Positions 8,209-16,523 of a stretch of 64,000 nucleotides of DNA are shown here, piece after piece (within the stretch, counting starts at the first letter, position 1; the number at the start of each line of letters is the position of its first letter). Origin of the DNA: JADMIH01 sp035274425 (GTDB taxonomy: Bacteria; Chloroflexota; Chloroflexia; QHBQ01; JADMIH01). The notes beneath the pieces were generated by a model. The model saw nothing but the letters and a program-made list of their open reading frames with translations. It searched no databases and had not been told where the DNA came from. Position numbers and translations under genes: made by a program. The stretch lies in the NCBI GenBank assembly GCA_035274425.1, contig DATEOC010000082.1:1-64000 (forward strand). The letters run 5' to 3'.

Positions 8209-9426
8209 ATGGCGACTGATTACAAAGAGCTGGTGAGGACGAATATTATGGACCAGGAGAAGCTGGTGCGTGCTACCTTCAGCGGCAGCTTGCCGGGGCA
8301 GAACTTGCCCTGGGTGAGGGTAGTGATTCGGCCTGTGCTGCTGAAGAGCGAGAGATTCCTACAATTCTCCCATTTTGATAGCAGGAAAGACATCACCAAG
8401 AACTACTCAGGTTCCGAGGCAAGCGACCGGCTAGATGAACTCCTCTCGTTCCCTTTCAGGAATTTCCACGTCGAGACCACTGAGAAAGTCATACAGGTCA
8501 ATCTCAGCAAGAAAGGTAAGCCGCTTATACACGAAAGTAGAGTTGCAGGTGAAAAGAAGCCGGTAAAGCTCTCACACAACCGCGAGAAAGATTTGATCTT
8601 GCCCGCCGATAAGCCAGAGCCATTCTTGCAGGCGGTCGGCATCATGACGGCAGAGGGCAAGATCAAGTCCGATATGCAAAGCAAGTTCCGGCAAATCAAT
8701 GAGTTTCTGAAGCTGCTCGATCAAACGGGGGTGCTCAAGGAGTTCGGTTCAGCGCCTGTCAGCGTGCTGGACTGCGGCTGCGGGAATGCATATCTCACCT
8801 TCGCCACTTACCACTACTTCAAGAACGTGCTCGGATTAGAGACCAAGATGGTGGGCATAGACGTGCAATCGAACTTGCTGGAGCGTCATGCGGCTAACGC
8901 CGAGAGTCTGGGGTGGAGCAACCTGACTTTCGAAGCAAGTCGAATTATTGAATACAAAGCAGAAGTTCCACCCGACGTGGTGCTGGCGTTACATGCCTGC
9001 GACACGGCCACCGATGAGGCCATAGCCCAGGGAATAGGGTGGCAAAGCAAGCTAATCGTAGCGGCCCCTTGCTGCCACCATGAGTTACAGGAGCAGCTTC
9101 ATAACCAATCATGCCCTGCGCCTTTCAGGCCGGTGTCCAGGCACGGCATCCTGAGCGAGCGCCTGGGCGACATCTTGACCGACACTTTCCGGGCACTGAT
9201 TTTGCGCATTATGGGGTACCGGACGGACGTTGTACAGTTCGTATCGACAGAGCATACGGCCAAGAACCTCATGATTCGCTCGGTCGGCGGCCTCCCTGTT
9301 GGGGACCCGAAATTCGTGCGAGAGTACAACGAGCTAAAGGAGTATTGGAGCGTGACTCCTTACCTGGAGCGTCTGTTGGGAGAAGCTTTTACCAGGTTGC
9401 TAGCGCCGCAACTCGCGACGATATAA
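8209..9426 (+). CDS. SAM-dependent methyltransferase (Methyltransf_32-like)
   Basis: A class I S-adenosylmethionine methyltransferase. The SAM-binding motif I is VLDCGCGNAYLTFATYHYF (near residue 186), followed by VGIDVQSNLLERH (acidic residue of motif II) and LALHACDTATDEAI. AAPCCHHELQ is a further conserved patch. HACDTATD with PCCHHE is what I know from the METTL25/Methyltransf_32 group, which acts on RNA or protein. The N-terminal 150 residues form an extra domain. Its 3' end overlaps the convergent GT4 gene by 27 bases. It has no obvious link to polysaccharide synthesis. Substrate unknown. Confidence 0.8.
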   Translation: MATDYKELVRTNIMDQEKLVRATFSGSLPGQNLPWVRVVIRPVLLKSERFLQFSHFDSRKDITKNYSGSEASDRLDELLSFPFRNFHVETTEKVIQVNLSKKGKPLIHESRVAGEKKPVKLSHNREKDLILPADKPEPFLQAVGIMTAEGKIKSDMQSKFRQINEFLKLLDQTGVLKEFGSAPVSVLDCGCGNAYLTFATYHYFKNVLGLETKMVGIDVQSNLLERHAANAESLGWSNLTFEASRIIEYKAEVPPDVVLALHACDTATDEAIAQGIGWQSKLIVAAPCCHHELQEQLHNQSCPAPFRPVSRHGILSERLGDILTDTFRALILRIMGYRTDVVQFVSTEHTAKNLMIRSVGGLPVGDPKFVREYNELKEYWSVTPYLERLLGEAFTRLLAPQLATI

Positions 9427-10533
9427 CTCTTCCAGCTTGCCCACCCAGGCCTGCATGCTGTAATGCTCTTTGACCCACAGATAGCCGGCCTCACCGTGCT
9501 GCCGCTTCAGTTGTGGCTCGTTTACGTAGCGCAGAATGGCAGAGGCGAGTGCAGGCGGGTCGGCTGGGGGCACAAGGAGGCCGGTGATTTTGTCCTGTAG
9601 CACCTGCGCCACCCCTCCAACGTTTGTGGAGACCGTAGCGCACCCCGCCGCCATCGCCTCCAATAGAGCGAGGGGCATCCCCTCCCACAGAGAAGAGAGT
9701 ACGAAGAGATCGCCGGCTGCCAGCACGTCAGCCACATCCTCTCGGAAGCCTGCGAAGATTACTTTGTCCGAGATGCCCGCCTCCGCAGCCTGGGCTACGA
9801 GGTCGTCATGGAGGGGACCGTGCCCGACCAGCACAAAGCGCACGTCGGGCCGCGCCTCCGCGACGATGCGCGCCGCCTCGATGAGAGTCCGCTGGTCCTT
9901 CTGTGGGGTCCAGCGGGCGACGTTTATGACCATCGGGTAGTCGCCGCCCAGTAGCTCCCTACGCACCGATACACGGTCAAAGTCAGCCCCACGGTGAAAA
10001 CGCTCTATATCTACCCCATTAGGGATAGTCACGACGCGCTTCAGAGGCACGCCGAACCAGGAGGCTATCTCCTCTCGCAGGAGGGCCGACACCACTATCA
10101 GCCGCCGGGCCATGAGGCGAGCCGTCCATCGTTCAAGCCACTGGCGGCGAGGTGGTTCGGCGTCGAGGTCCTCGCGGGAATTGTGAATCGTAGAAACGAC
10201 GGGCCGCCCCGTGAGGAAGCCTGCCATGCGCCCCATGATATCGGAAGCGAGCAGGTGTGTGTGTATTATGTCAATTCGATTGCGGCGGATGTAGGAGACG
10301 AGGGACATAAGAGCGGGAATATCGTAGGCGTTGCGCTGTTCAAGCTCTGTCACGGGCACGCCGAGGGCGCGCAACTCAGGTGTGATGGAGAGGCCGGGCG
10401 CGGTACGCAGAGCGCATACGTGGAGATCAAAGCGAGCGCGGTCTATCCCCGCCGCGAAGGTGACTTGCAGCCGCTCGGCACCGCCGTTACCCAGGTGGTC
10501 TATCAGTTGTAGCAAACGGATTCTTCTCGCCAT
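9400..10533 (-). CDS. Family 4 glycosyltransferase
   Basis: A GT-B fold retaining glycosyltransferase. The N-terminal acceptor domain begins RIRLLQLIDHLGNGGAERL (glycine-rich loop). The donor domain shows VARWTPQKDQRTLI, VLVGHGPL and the EX7E-type segment LSSLWEGMPLALLEAMAAG. It probably adds a hexose to the lipid-linked repeat unit. I placed the start at the ATG at 10533 (MARRIRLLQ); the ATG at 10551 is also open but its extra codons read into an octamer repeat. The last 27 bases overlap the 3' end of the methyltransferase gene on the other strand. Confidence 0.88.
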   Translation of the reverse strand: MARRIRLLQLIDHLGNGGAERLQVTFAAGIDRARFDLHVCALRTAPGLSITPELRALGVPVTELEQRNAYDIPALMSLVSYIRRNRIDIIHTHLLASDIMGRMAGFLTGRPVVSTIHNSREDLDAEPPRRQWLERWTARLMARRLIVVSALLREEIASWFGVPLKRVVTIPNGVDIERFHRGADFDRVSVRRELLGGDYPMVINVARWTPQKDQRTLIEAARIVAEARPDVRFVLVGHGPLHDDLVAQAAEAGISDKVIFAGFREDVADVLAAGDLFVLSSLWEGMPLALLEAMAAGCATVSTNVGGVAQVLQDKITGLLVPPADPPALASAILRYVNEPQLKRQHGEAGYLWVKEHYSMQAWVGKLEELYRRELRR

Positions 10534-10541
10534 ATCTTTTC

Positions 10542-10625
10542 TAAACGCCAAGACGCCAAGATAACCAAGAGCGCCAAGATTATTATTTATGGGTTCACCG
10601 CAGAGACGCAGAGTGCGCAGAGGTT
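10542..10625. repeat. Composite octamer/nonamer cassette, copy 1
   Basis: Runs of CGCCAAGA-like units (10545-10579) are followed by a short AT-rich spacer and a run of CGCAGAG-like units (10599-10623). The same ordered cassette occurs in reverse complement at 20052-20133. Heptamer arrays lie directly beyond it on the same side in both copies. Confidence 0.88.
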
Positions 10626-10631
10626 CTTTGG

Positions 10632-10687
10632 GAATTACGAATTATGAATTACGCACTATTCTTACGCATCACGCATCACGTTTCACC
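10632..10687. repeat. Heptamer arrays next to the octamer cassette
   Basis: GAATTAC, GAATTAT and GAATTAC (10632-10652), then ACGCATC twice and ACGTTTC (10664-10684). The last part covers the final codons of the following minus-strand GT4 gene. Confidence 0.88.
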
Positions 10688-11842
10688 AGTGCTACCCAGT
10701 ACCTTAGCATACACCTTCTCTACCCCCTCGGCCATACGGTCGACTGTGAATTCGGCGGCGACTGCGCTACCCCCTGCTATGAGACGAGCGGCCAGGGTTT
10801 TGTCGTCGTGCAGGCGCATGACGGCTTTTACTAGTGCGTCCCGGTCACCTGGGGGGACTAGTAGGCCATGCTCTTCGTGGGTGATGAACTCAGGGACGCC
10901 CCCAACCGATGTGGAGACGACCGGGATGCCGCTACCCATCGCTTCGAGGAGGACGTGGGGCGTACCCTCGGTATCGGATGTGAGCGCGAGCAGGTCGGTA
11001 GCGGCGTAGATGCTCTCCATCTCGCGAGTGAGGCCGGTGAAGGTCAGGCGGTCGTCAAGGCCGAGGTTGGAGGCAAGGGCGCGCAGATTCGCCTCCTGTT
11101 TGCCGCCACCCACGAGCAGAAAGCGAGCTTCAGGGAGGCGTTGGGTGAGCGCGGCGCACATCTCCAGGTAGAGGTCGAAACGCTTCTCGGTGGAGAGCCT
11201 GCCGACTGCGGTAATGACGTAGGCGTCCTCTGGCAAATCCCAGTGAGCGCGGGCGGCAGCGCGCTCTTCACCGGTCGCAAGGTGACGCTGGCCGGAAGCG
11301 AGGTAAGGTATACCTGGGCGCACCACGCTCACTCTGTGGGGTTTGAAGCCCTTGCTGAGCAGAGTGCGACGCTGCTGCTCCGAGACGGTGATAACGTGGT
11401 CGCAGTCGCGCAGGGTCATGAACTCCAGGCGCGTGACGACTTTGCGAACGAAGTTGTCCTGCACCCAGCCATGCACGGTAGCGACGAGGGGCAGTCGCCC
11501 CCAGGCCCTGGGGAAGAGGCGGCGCATCAGCCAGACAAAGTAGTTGGCCCGCTGCCCATGGATATGGATTATAGAGATGCCCATGCGACGTGGCAATGCG
11601 CGCAGCCAGGCGGGACGCATCTTCATCTGTTGGAGAGGTAGCACATCCAGTCCAAGAGAACGCGCACGATTGCCGAAGTCCTTCGCAGGGTCGGCTGCGG
11701 GATCGGGTTTGCGCAACAGCATGATGGCCGGTTCGAAGCGCCCGCGCTCGCGGAGCGCAGGGGAGAGGAGCAGCAACAACTCCTCAGCTCCGCCCGTCTG
11801 GCGTGCGTCCACAGTTCGAATAGCGTGTAAGACTCGTGGCAT
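10676..11842 (-). CDS. Family 4 glycosyltransferase
   Basis: GT-B fold transferase with an N-terminal acceptor domain (MPRVLHAIRTVDARQTGGAEE) and a donor domain with VGRLSTEKRFDLYLE, FLLVGGGKQE and LALTSDTEGTPHVLLEAMGSG, the EX7E-type nucleotide-sugar site. I chose the ATG at 11842 because the 19 residues upstream (from 11899) run into a dispersed inverted-repeat element at 11891-11978. The C-terminal codons touch the heptamer array that ends the gene. It is transcribed with the GT4 gene at 9400-10533, 142 bases away, and probably acts in the same glycan pathway. Confidence 0.86.
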   Translation of the reverse strand: MPRVLHAIRTVDARQTGGAEELLLLLSPALRERGRFEPAIMLLRKPDPAADPAKDFGNRARSLGLDVLPLQQMKMRPAWLRALPRRMGISIIHIHGQRANYFVWLMRRLFPRAWGRLPLVATVHGWVQDNFVRKVVTRLEFMTLRDCDHVITVSEQQRRTLLSKGFKPHRVSVVRPGIPYLASGQRHLATGEERAAARAHWDLPEDAYVITAVGRLSTEKRFDLYLEMCAALTQRLPEARFLLVGGGKQEANLRALASNLGLDDRLTFTGLTREMESIYAATDLLALTSDTEGTPHVLLEAMGSGIPVVSTSVGGVPEFITHEEHGLLVPPGDRDALVKAVMRLHDDKTLAARLIAGGSAVAAEFTVDRMAEGVEKVYAKVLGSTGET

Positions 11843-11890
11843 CGTTGTTAGTCCAAAGTCTAAGACCGTGTTTAAGAACAGGACTCCTCT

Positions 11891-11978
11891 CCCTGTCATT
11901 CTGAGCGAAGCGAAGAATCTCCGAGCTTGGACGTATGGATAAAGTTTTAGATTCTTCGCTTCGCTCAGAATGACAGGG
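11891..11978. repeat. Dispersed inverted-repeat element, copy 1 (MITE-like)
   Basis: Perfect 30-base arms (11891-11920 / 11949-11978, core CTGAGCGAAGCGAAG) around a 28-base loop. The loop is similar in copies 2 (13175-13258) and 3 (42212-42293). It carries no gene. Nonautonomous mobile or REP-like elements of this kind are common in bacteria; mobility is inferred. Confidence 0.85.
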
Positions 11979-12021
11979 AAAAGGATACTTCGTTAATCAA
12001 GGCCATAAATCCTATATAATT

Positions 12022-12972
12022 TCACGTTTCAATAGCAACCGGTTCTGATCCCGTGCTGTCTATCTCGCCGGGAGCGCGGCGGGGCCATTGCTTGCGGCCA
12101 AGTATACGCTTGAAGGCGAAGTTGATTAGCTTGTAGGCGGGGCCGATAGTGGGGGCGACGAAGGCTTTCATCATGGTGGGAGTGGTATTGCCGCTTACCA
12201 GGAGGCGGGGCAGTGTGAAAGGGTTGGAATTGAGGGTGGCACGGCCCTGGTCGACGGTGACGGCAGTGGCGTAACCCGCTGATGTTACCGAAGCTATCAC
12301 ACGGCGATTATAGTCACCCTGTGGGTAGGCAAATGTACTTATTGGCGCGCCCAGCTCGCGCTCCAATACATCTTTTGGTGCGGTAAGCTCATGCTTGAGG
12401 TTATCAGGTGGGTACTGCGTGAGGAAGCCATGCGTCACCGAGTGAGCGCCTATCTCGAAGTCTCTTTTTTGCAGTTCAGTAACCTGGGACCAGGTCAGGA
12501 GTGGCAGGGAGGGAAGAGCTACTCCCTGGTCAGTCCACCGTGTCCTGCGCCCAACCATACCCGTAATGACGTAGACCGTACCGACGAAGCCATATTCGGC
12601 CATAATAGGTGCAGCTTCTGTGAGGACGTTGACGAAGCCATCGTCGAAGGTGATAGCCACTGCACGGCGTGGGAAAGGGCGTTGCGCCCTAAAATGCTCA
12701 GCTACCTGGGCCATATTGAGCGCGACGCACCCCTCCTCTGCTAAAGCTTGCATTTGTGCCCTGAATAGAGTGGGGGAGACTGAGAGAGGTGTACCATGCC
12801 CATCTATTGAGTGGTAGCTGAGAATGGTGATACCGCCATCTTGGGCACGCCGCCCTGCCAGGTAGACCGCCCGGTAGAAAGCGTGTTTAGCTGCGCGTCT
12901 AATCACGAGAGCCTGATATAATGATGGCGTTGGTGAGGGGAGTAGCCAACATGGATAATAATCTGCCCACAA
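12022..12972 (-). CDS. Polysaccharide deacetylase (NodB fold)
   Basis: A carbohydrate esterase family 4 enzyme that removes N- or O-acetyl groups from a glycan. The NodB motif 1 TFDDGF gives the catalytic and metal Asp pair, and IGAHSVTHGFL gives the two metal-binding histidines. FAYPQGDYN is motif 3. The frame is open to a TTG at 12972, but a GTG at 12906 (VIRRAAKHAFYR) is closer to the conserved part. No signal peptide is evident, though an N-terminal hydrophobic patch could anchor it. It sits among the glycosyltransferase genes and probably edits the surface polysaccharide. Confidence 0.85.
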   Translation of the reverse strand: MWADYYPCWLLPSPTPSLYQALVIRRAAKHAFYRAVYLAGRRAQDGGITILSYHSIDGHGTPLSVSPTLFRAQMQALAEEGCVALNMAQVAEHFRAQRPFPRRAVAITFDDGFVNVLTEAAPIMAEYGFVGTVYVITGMVGRRTRWTDQGVALPSLPLLTWSQVTELQKRDFEIGAHSVTHGFLTQYPPDNLKHELTAPKDVLERELGAPISTFAYPQGDYNRRVIASVTSAGYATAVTVDQGRATLNSNPFTLPRLLVSGNTTPTMMKAFVAPTIGPAYKLINFAFKRILGRKQWPRRAPGEIDSTGSEPVAIET

Positions 12973-13174
12973 AATAGCTAGGCGTGGGTATAGCTTCCGT
13001 GCCGCGATATGTGTAAGCTAAGATAGGAAGAGGGCGTTCCAGGTTACAAGGAGGGTCGGAGCGTCCTTCGCATTCTACCATAGCGCACACGTGCAAGCAA
13101 CGGTGGGCCGCCGGTAGTTAGGATGGACGCAGAGCCAGGAGAGTACATGTCTCTATAAAGGAGCGACTCTCCAA

Positions 13175-13258
13175 CTGTCATTCCGAACGAAGTGAGGAAT
13201 CTCCTAGCTTGTAGGTGTGGATAGATTTTTAGATTCTTCGCTTCGCTCAGAATGACAG
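13175..13258. repeat. Dispersed inverted-repeat element, copy 2 (hybrid arms)
   Basis: The left arm is of the CCGAACGAAGTGAGG type seen in copy 3. The right arm is of the CTTCGCTTCGCTCAG type seen in copy 1, so the arms pair imperfectly. The loop matches copy 1. Confidence 0.82.
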
Positions 13259-13289
13259 GCTAAAGGGTGCAGTTCTCGCAAGGCTTTGC

Positions 13290-13313
13290 ACGCATCACGC
13301 AGCACGCTTCACC
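13290..13313. repeat. Short degenerate heptamer array
   Basis: ACGCATC, ACGCAGC and ACGCTTC in register, about 25 bases before the flippase start. It is a weaker, diverged relative of the ACGCATC arrays. Confidence 0.7.
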
Positions 13314-13337
13314 TACCACGATCATAAGAGAGGCTAA

Positions 13338-14831
13338 ATGAGTCTTGGCAAGCAGGCTGCGCAGGGTGCGGCCTGGAATTACGCAGCTTTCCTGGTCAGC
13401 AAGGGTCTCCTATTCGTGGCGACCCTGATACTGGCGCGCCTCCTTACACCGGAAGAGTTCGGGCTGGTGGGCATGGCGCTGCTGGTCATCACGGTGCTGG
13501 AGATATTTCGGGACTTCGGGATCGGCGCGGCGCTTATTTACCGCCAGGGAGAGGAAGAGAGAGAAGCTGCCGCCAACGTCGCCTTCTGGCTCAGCGCGAG
13601 CATCGGTATTGCCCTCTTCACACTCAACTGGTTCCTCGCGCCCGTCACGGTGCAGTTCTTCAAGACCGGGAACCCTGCCCGGGCCGAGCTGATGGCGACC
13701 CTACTGCGGGTACTGGGGTTTAGTCTCCTCTTCGCGTCGCTCGGAAGCACGCACGACGCGTTATTGCAAAAGGAGATCAATTACAGGCGACGCATGGTGC
13801 CCGAAGTTGGGCGCACGCTGGTGAAGGGGACGTTGTCCGTCGTGCTGGCGCTCATAGGGTGGGGCGTGTGGAGCCTGGTGATAGGGCAGGTGGTGGGCGA
13901 GGGTATCGCCACCATCCTGCTGTGGGCAACATCGAAGTGGCGTCCGCGCCGCGTCCTGGATCGTAGCCTCCTCAGGCCGATGGCGGGGTACGGCTCGCAG
14001 ATTATGATGTCGAATGGGTTGGGCACGATGGTGGCCGACATAGACTACTTCATCATCGCGCGCCTGTTGGGGGAGGCGGCGCTGGGGCTGTACACACTGG
14101 CGTTCCGCATCCCCGAAATGATAATCAGCAACCTGTCGCGGGCTGTGTCCGCGGTAGCGTTTCCGGTGGCGGCGCGCCTACAGGCCGATTTGCCCGCCAT
14201 GCGCGAAGCATACTTGAGGATGCAACATTACATGCTGCTGATACTGGCGCCCCTCGGTTTCGGGCTGGCGGCGGCTACGCCTACGATAATGCACGCGCTC
14301 TTCCAGGCGAGGTGGGACCCGGCGATACCTGTGATGCAGCTCCTGTCGGTGTATATGGTGCTTGGCGCGATAAGCCACTGGCCCGGCGTTGTGTATAAGG
14401 CGGTGGGGCGACCCGGTATCCTGAACACGCTGAGCTTCGTCAAGCTGTCGCTTCTCGTGCCGGTACTGTGGACCGGAGCGGCCATAGCGAGTATAGAGGG
14501 GGTGGCGTGGGGGCAGGTTATAGTTCAGTCGGTGGGGATAGCGATAGATATGGTGGTGATAGCACGCTTCGTGAATATCAGCGTGACGTCCAACCTACGG
14601 GCTATATGGCCGCCCTTCGGGGCCGCAATAGTCATGGCGCTCGCTATGTGGGCGGTAATGATGCTTGACTCTACACTGACAAGCATCCCGGTGCTCGCCC
14701 TCGCGGTGATGGTAGGGGCTGTAACTTACCTAGGTATGGTGTGGCTGCTCGACCGGCGCGCAGTGCGAGGGTTGGTCACGCTGGGCACGGGGGTGTTCCG
14801 CCGCAGGGCGAGCGTGATGCGTGAAACGTGA
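13338..14831 (+). CDS. Wzx-type polysaccharide flippase (MOP superfamily)
   Basis: A polytopic membrane protein of 497 residues with about twelve to fourteen hydrophobic segments, starting GKQAAQGAAWNYAAFLVSKG, then LARLLTPEEFGLVGMA and FRDFGIGAALI, the usual opening of the polysaccharide-export family. It should flip undecaprenyl-linked repeat units across the cytoplasmic membrane. GDSLLRPMAGYG-like and ARLLGEAALGLYTLA segments mark the second half. The 3' end runs into a heptamer stretch (GTGATGC GTGAAAC), giving the last residues VMRET. It completes the export part of the locus together with the Wzz-like and O-antigen-ligase-like proteins. Confidence 0.9.
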   Translation: MSLGKQAAQGAAWNYAAFLVSKGLLFVATLILARLLTPEEFGLVGMALLVITVLEIFRDFGIGAALIYRQGEEEREAAANVAFWLSASIGIALFTLNWFLAPVTVQFFKTGNPARAELMATLLRVLGFSLLFASLGSTHDALLQKEINYRRRMVPEVGRTLVKGTLSVVLALIGWGVWSLVIGQVVGEGIATILLWATSKWRPRRVLDRSLLRPMAGYGSQIMMSNGLGTMVADIDYFIIARLLGEAALGLYTLAFRIPEMIISNLSRAVSAVAFPVAARLQADLPAMREAYLRMQHYMLLILAPLGFGLAAATPTIMHALFQARWDPAIPVMQLLSVYMVLGAISHWPGVVYKAVGRPGILNTLSFVKLSLLVPVLWTGAAIASIEGVAWGQVIVQSVGIAIDMVVIARFVNISVTSNLRAIWPPFGAAIVMALAMWAVMMLDSTLTSIPVLALAVMVGAVTYLGMVWLLDRRAVRGLVTLGTGVFRRRASVMRET

Positions 14832-14837
14832 GTACTT

Positions 14838-14881
14838 AAACGCTAAACGCAAAGACGCAAAGGTGACAAAGGACGCAAAGG
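14838..14881. repeat. Octamer/nonamer repeats (AAACGC-, GACGCAAAG-like)
   Basis: Irregular units such as AAACGCT, AAACGCA, AAGACGC and AAAGGACGC just after the flippase gene. Related in style to the cassettes at 10.5 and 20.1 kb but of different sequence. Confidence 0.65.
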
Positions 14882-14949
14882 TTTTTTGGGTTTGAAGCTG
14901 TGACGAAAGCGTTTGGGTCTTTTGAAATAGAAGTGGAAGGGATTGATGT

Positions 14950-15885
14950 ATGCCTACATATCTGGTGACTGGGGCCGCGGGGTTTATTGGCTCTAATATC
15001 GTTGAGGAATTGGTGAAGCGTGGGGAGAAGGTGCGCGCCCTGGATAATCTTTCTACAGGGTACAGGCGCAATCTTGAGCCGCTCCTGGAGAGGATAGAGT
15101 TCATAGAGGGGAGCGTGACGGATGATGCTCTGTTACGGAGGGCGTTTGAGGGAGTAGACTATGTGCTGCACCAGGCCGCCATCCCGTCGGTGCCGCGCTC
15201 GGTAGAGGAGCCTTTACAGTCGCACGAGGCGAATGCAACAGGGACTTTGAAGGTGCTTCTGGCGGCGCGGGACGCGGGGGTGAAGCGGGTGGTGTTCGCC
15301 TCCTCTTCGGCGGTGTATGGCGACAGCCCCACGATGCCGAAGCGAGAGGATATGCGCACCCAACCCCTCTCGCCCTATGCAGTGAACAAGCTGGCGGGGG
15401 AGGAGTATTGCAAGGTGTTCCACAGGGTGTACGGTCTGCCAACGGTCGCGCTACGCTACTTCAACGTCTTCGGGCCAAAGCAGGACCCCACCTCGGCTTA
15501 TGCAGCCGCGATTGCTGCGTTCGCCTCTGCGATCCTGGCGGGCAAACAGCCAACCGTGTACGGCGACGGCCTACAGACGAGAGACTTCACCTACGTGAGC
15601 AACGTGGTTGACGCTAACCTCCTTGCCTGTGAGACCGACGCGGCGGACGGCCAGGCGCTCAACATCGCCTGCGGAGCCAGCATTTCCCTACTCGACCTTA
15701 TTGCTGAGCTAAATTCCCTCCTGGGCACAGACTTGCAGCCGGTATTCGCACCGGAGCGCAAAGGGGATGTGAAGGACTCGTTGGCAGATATTAGTCCAGC
15801 ACGAGAGAAGCTGGGGTATGAGCCGCGTGTGGGGTTGAGGGAAGGGTTGGCGAATACGGTCAGGTGGATGCAAGAAATTCCGTAA
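14950..15885 (+). CDS. NAD-dependent sugar epimerase/dehydratase
   Basis: A short-chain dehydrogenase/reductase acting on a nucleotide sugar. The NAD-binding motif TGAAGFIGSNIVEELVKRG is at residues 6-24, the catalytic Ser region is FASSSAVYGD and the Tyr-Lys pair is YAVNK. ALRYFNVFGPKQDP and TRDFTYVSNVVDANL are typical of UDP-glucose or UDP-GlcNAc 4-epimerases of the WbpP/GalE group. At 311 residues it is full length. It would supply an epimerised donor sugar for the glycosyltransferases of this locus. The exact sugar is not decidable by eye. Confidence 0.9.
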   Translation: MPTYLVTGAAGFIGSNIVEELVKRGEKVRALDNLSTGYRRNLEPLLERIEFIEGSVTDDALLRRAFEGVDYVLHQAAIPSVPRSVEEPLQSHEANATGTLKVLLAARDAGVKRVVFASSSAVYGDSPTMPKREDMRTQPLSPYAVNKLAGEEYCKVFHRVYGLPTVALRYFNVFGPKQDPTSAYAAAIAAFASAILAGKQPTVYGDGLQTRDFTYVSNVVDANLLACETDAADGQALNIACGASISLLDLIAELNSLLGTDLQPVFAPERKGDVKDSLADISPAREKLGYEPRVGLREGLANTVRWMQEIP

Positions 15886-15890
15886 GTCTT

Positions 15891-16523
15891 CTACTCCTGT
15901 ACCCCGACAAGCCATTTGACCTGGTATAGCATGAGCGATAGCGTATCCCTGCTCAGGTTGTAGACGCGGACTAGGGGCTGGGTCCAGTTCGGAGTGTCGA
16001 GCGCGGGGGAAGGGTAAATGGTCATTCCGGCGTCTCGCGCTATGAGAGTGGCACGATTGATGTGGAACGGCTCGGTCACGAGGATGGCGGTGCGCCAGCC
16101 GTTCTCCTGCATGATGGCCTGGCTGTAGGAGAGATTCTGGATGGTGTTGTGGGCCTGGCTCTCCTGGATGATGGCGCTCTCCGGCACTCCATCCTGCCGT
16201 AGCAAACCGTAGAGGACAGACGACTCGGTAGGACCACGCCCGTCCTCCGTCGCGCCACCCGTAGCGATTATATGGTCGGAGAGGTCACGCTTATAGAGGT
16301 CGGCGGCGTGGTCGGCGCGAGCGCGAATGCAGTAGCTGAAGCCGCCGGACGCATCGCCGTGGATGCGGCAGCCGAGGACGATTATCACGTCAGCGGGGAT
16401 AGCGTAGTCGGTCTCAGCGCCTATGCTGACGTAGGCGAAGTCGAGCCCAACCCACATCACCAGCAACAACAGGACAATTGAAATCGCCGTCCGCAAACGA
16501 CTGCGGCGCACCCAGGCTATCAC
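15891..16523 (-). CDS. DUF218 (YdcF/SanA-like) membrane protein
   Basis: A 210-residue protein with one N-terminal membrane segment (residues about 13-33) and a DUF218 domain: VIIVLGCRI, IRARADHAADLY, IIATGGATEDGRGPTESSVL, SQAHNTIQNLSYS and AILVTEPFHINRA. Members such as ElyC and SanA affect envelope polysaccharide or peptidoglycan precursors; the biochemistry is unclear. Its start codon overlaps the stop of the polysaccharide deacetylase gene upstream by four bases, so the two are probably translated together. This supports a role in envelope glycan handling. Confidence 0.86.
   Translation of the reverse strand: MIAWVRRSRLRTAISIVLLLLVMWVGLDFAYVSIGAETDYAIPADVIIVLGCRIHGDASGGFSYCIRARADHAADLYKRDLSDHIIATGGATEDGRGPTESSVLYGLLRQDGVPESAIIQESQAHNTIQNLSYSQAIMQENGWRTAILVTEPFHINRATLIARDAGMTIYPSPALDTPNWTQPLVRVYNLSRDTLSLMLYQVKWLVGVQE

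Larger units (their letters stand above)
12973..13337. other. Divergent intergenic region with two repeats
   Basis: Lies between the deacetylase (minus) and flippase (plus) genes, so it should hold promoters for both. I could not pick a convincing -35/-10 pair. It contains inverted-repeat element copy 2 and a short heptamer array. Confidence 0.5.

Noticed and set aside
10868..11641. A 257-residue plus-strand frame opposite the GT4 gene
   Set aside because: It is the complement of a glycosyltransferase with clear motifs; its own translation shows no family features.
11891..11978. Inverted-repeat element copy 1 as a simple terminator of the GT4 gene
   Set aside because: It lies upstream of that gene's start and recurs with a related loop at two other sites, which fits a dispersed element better.
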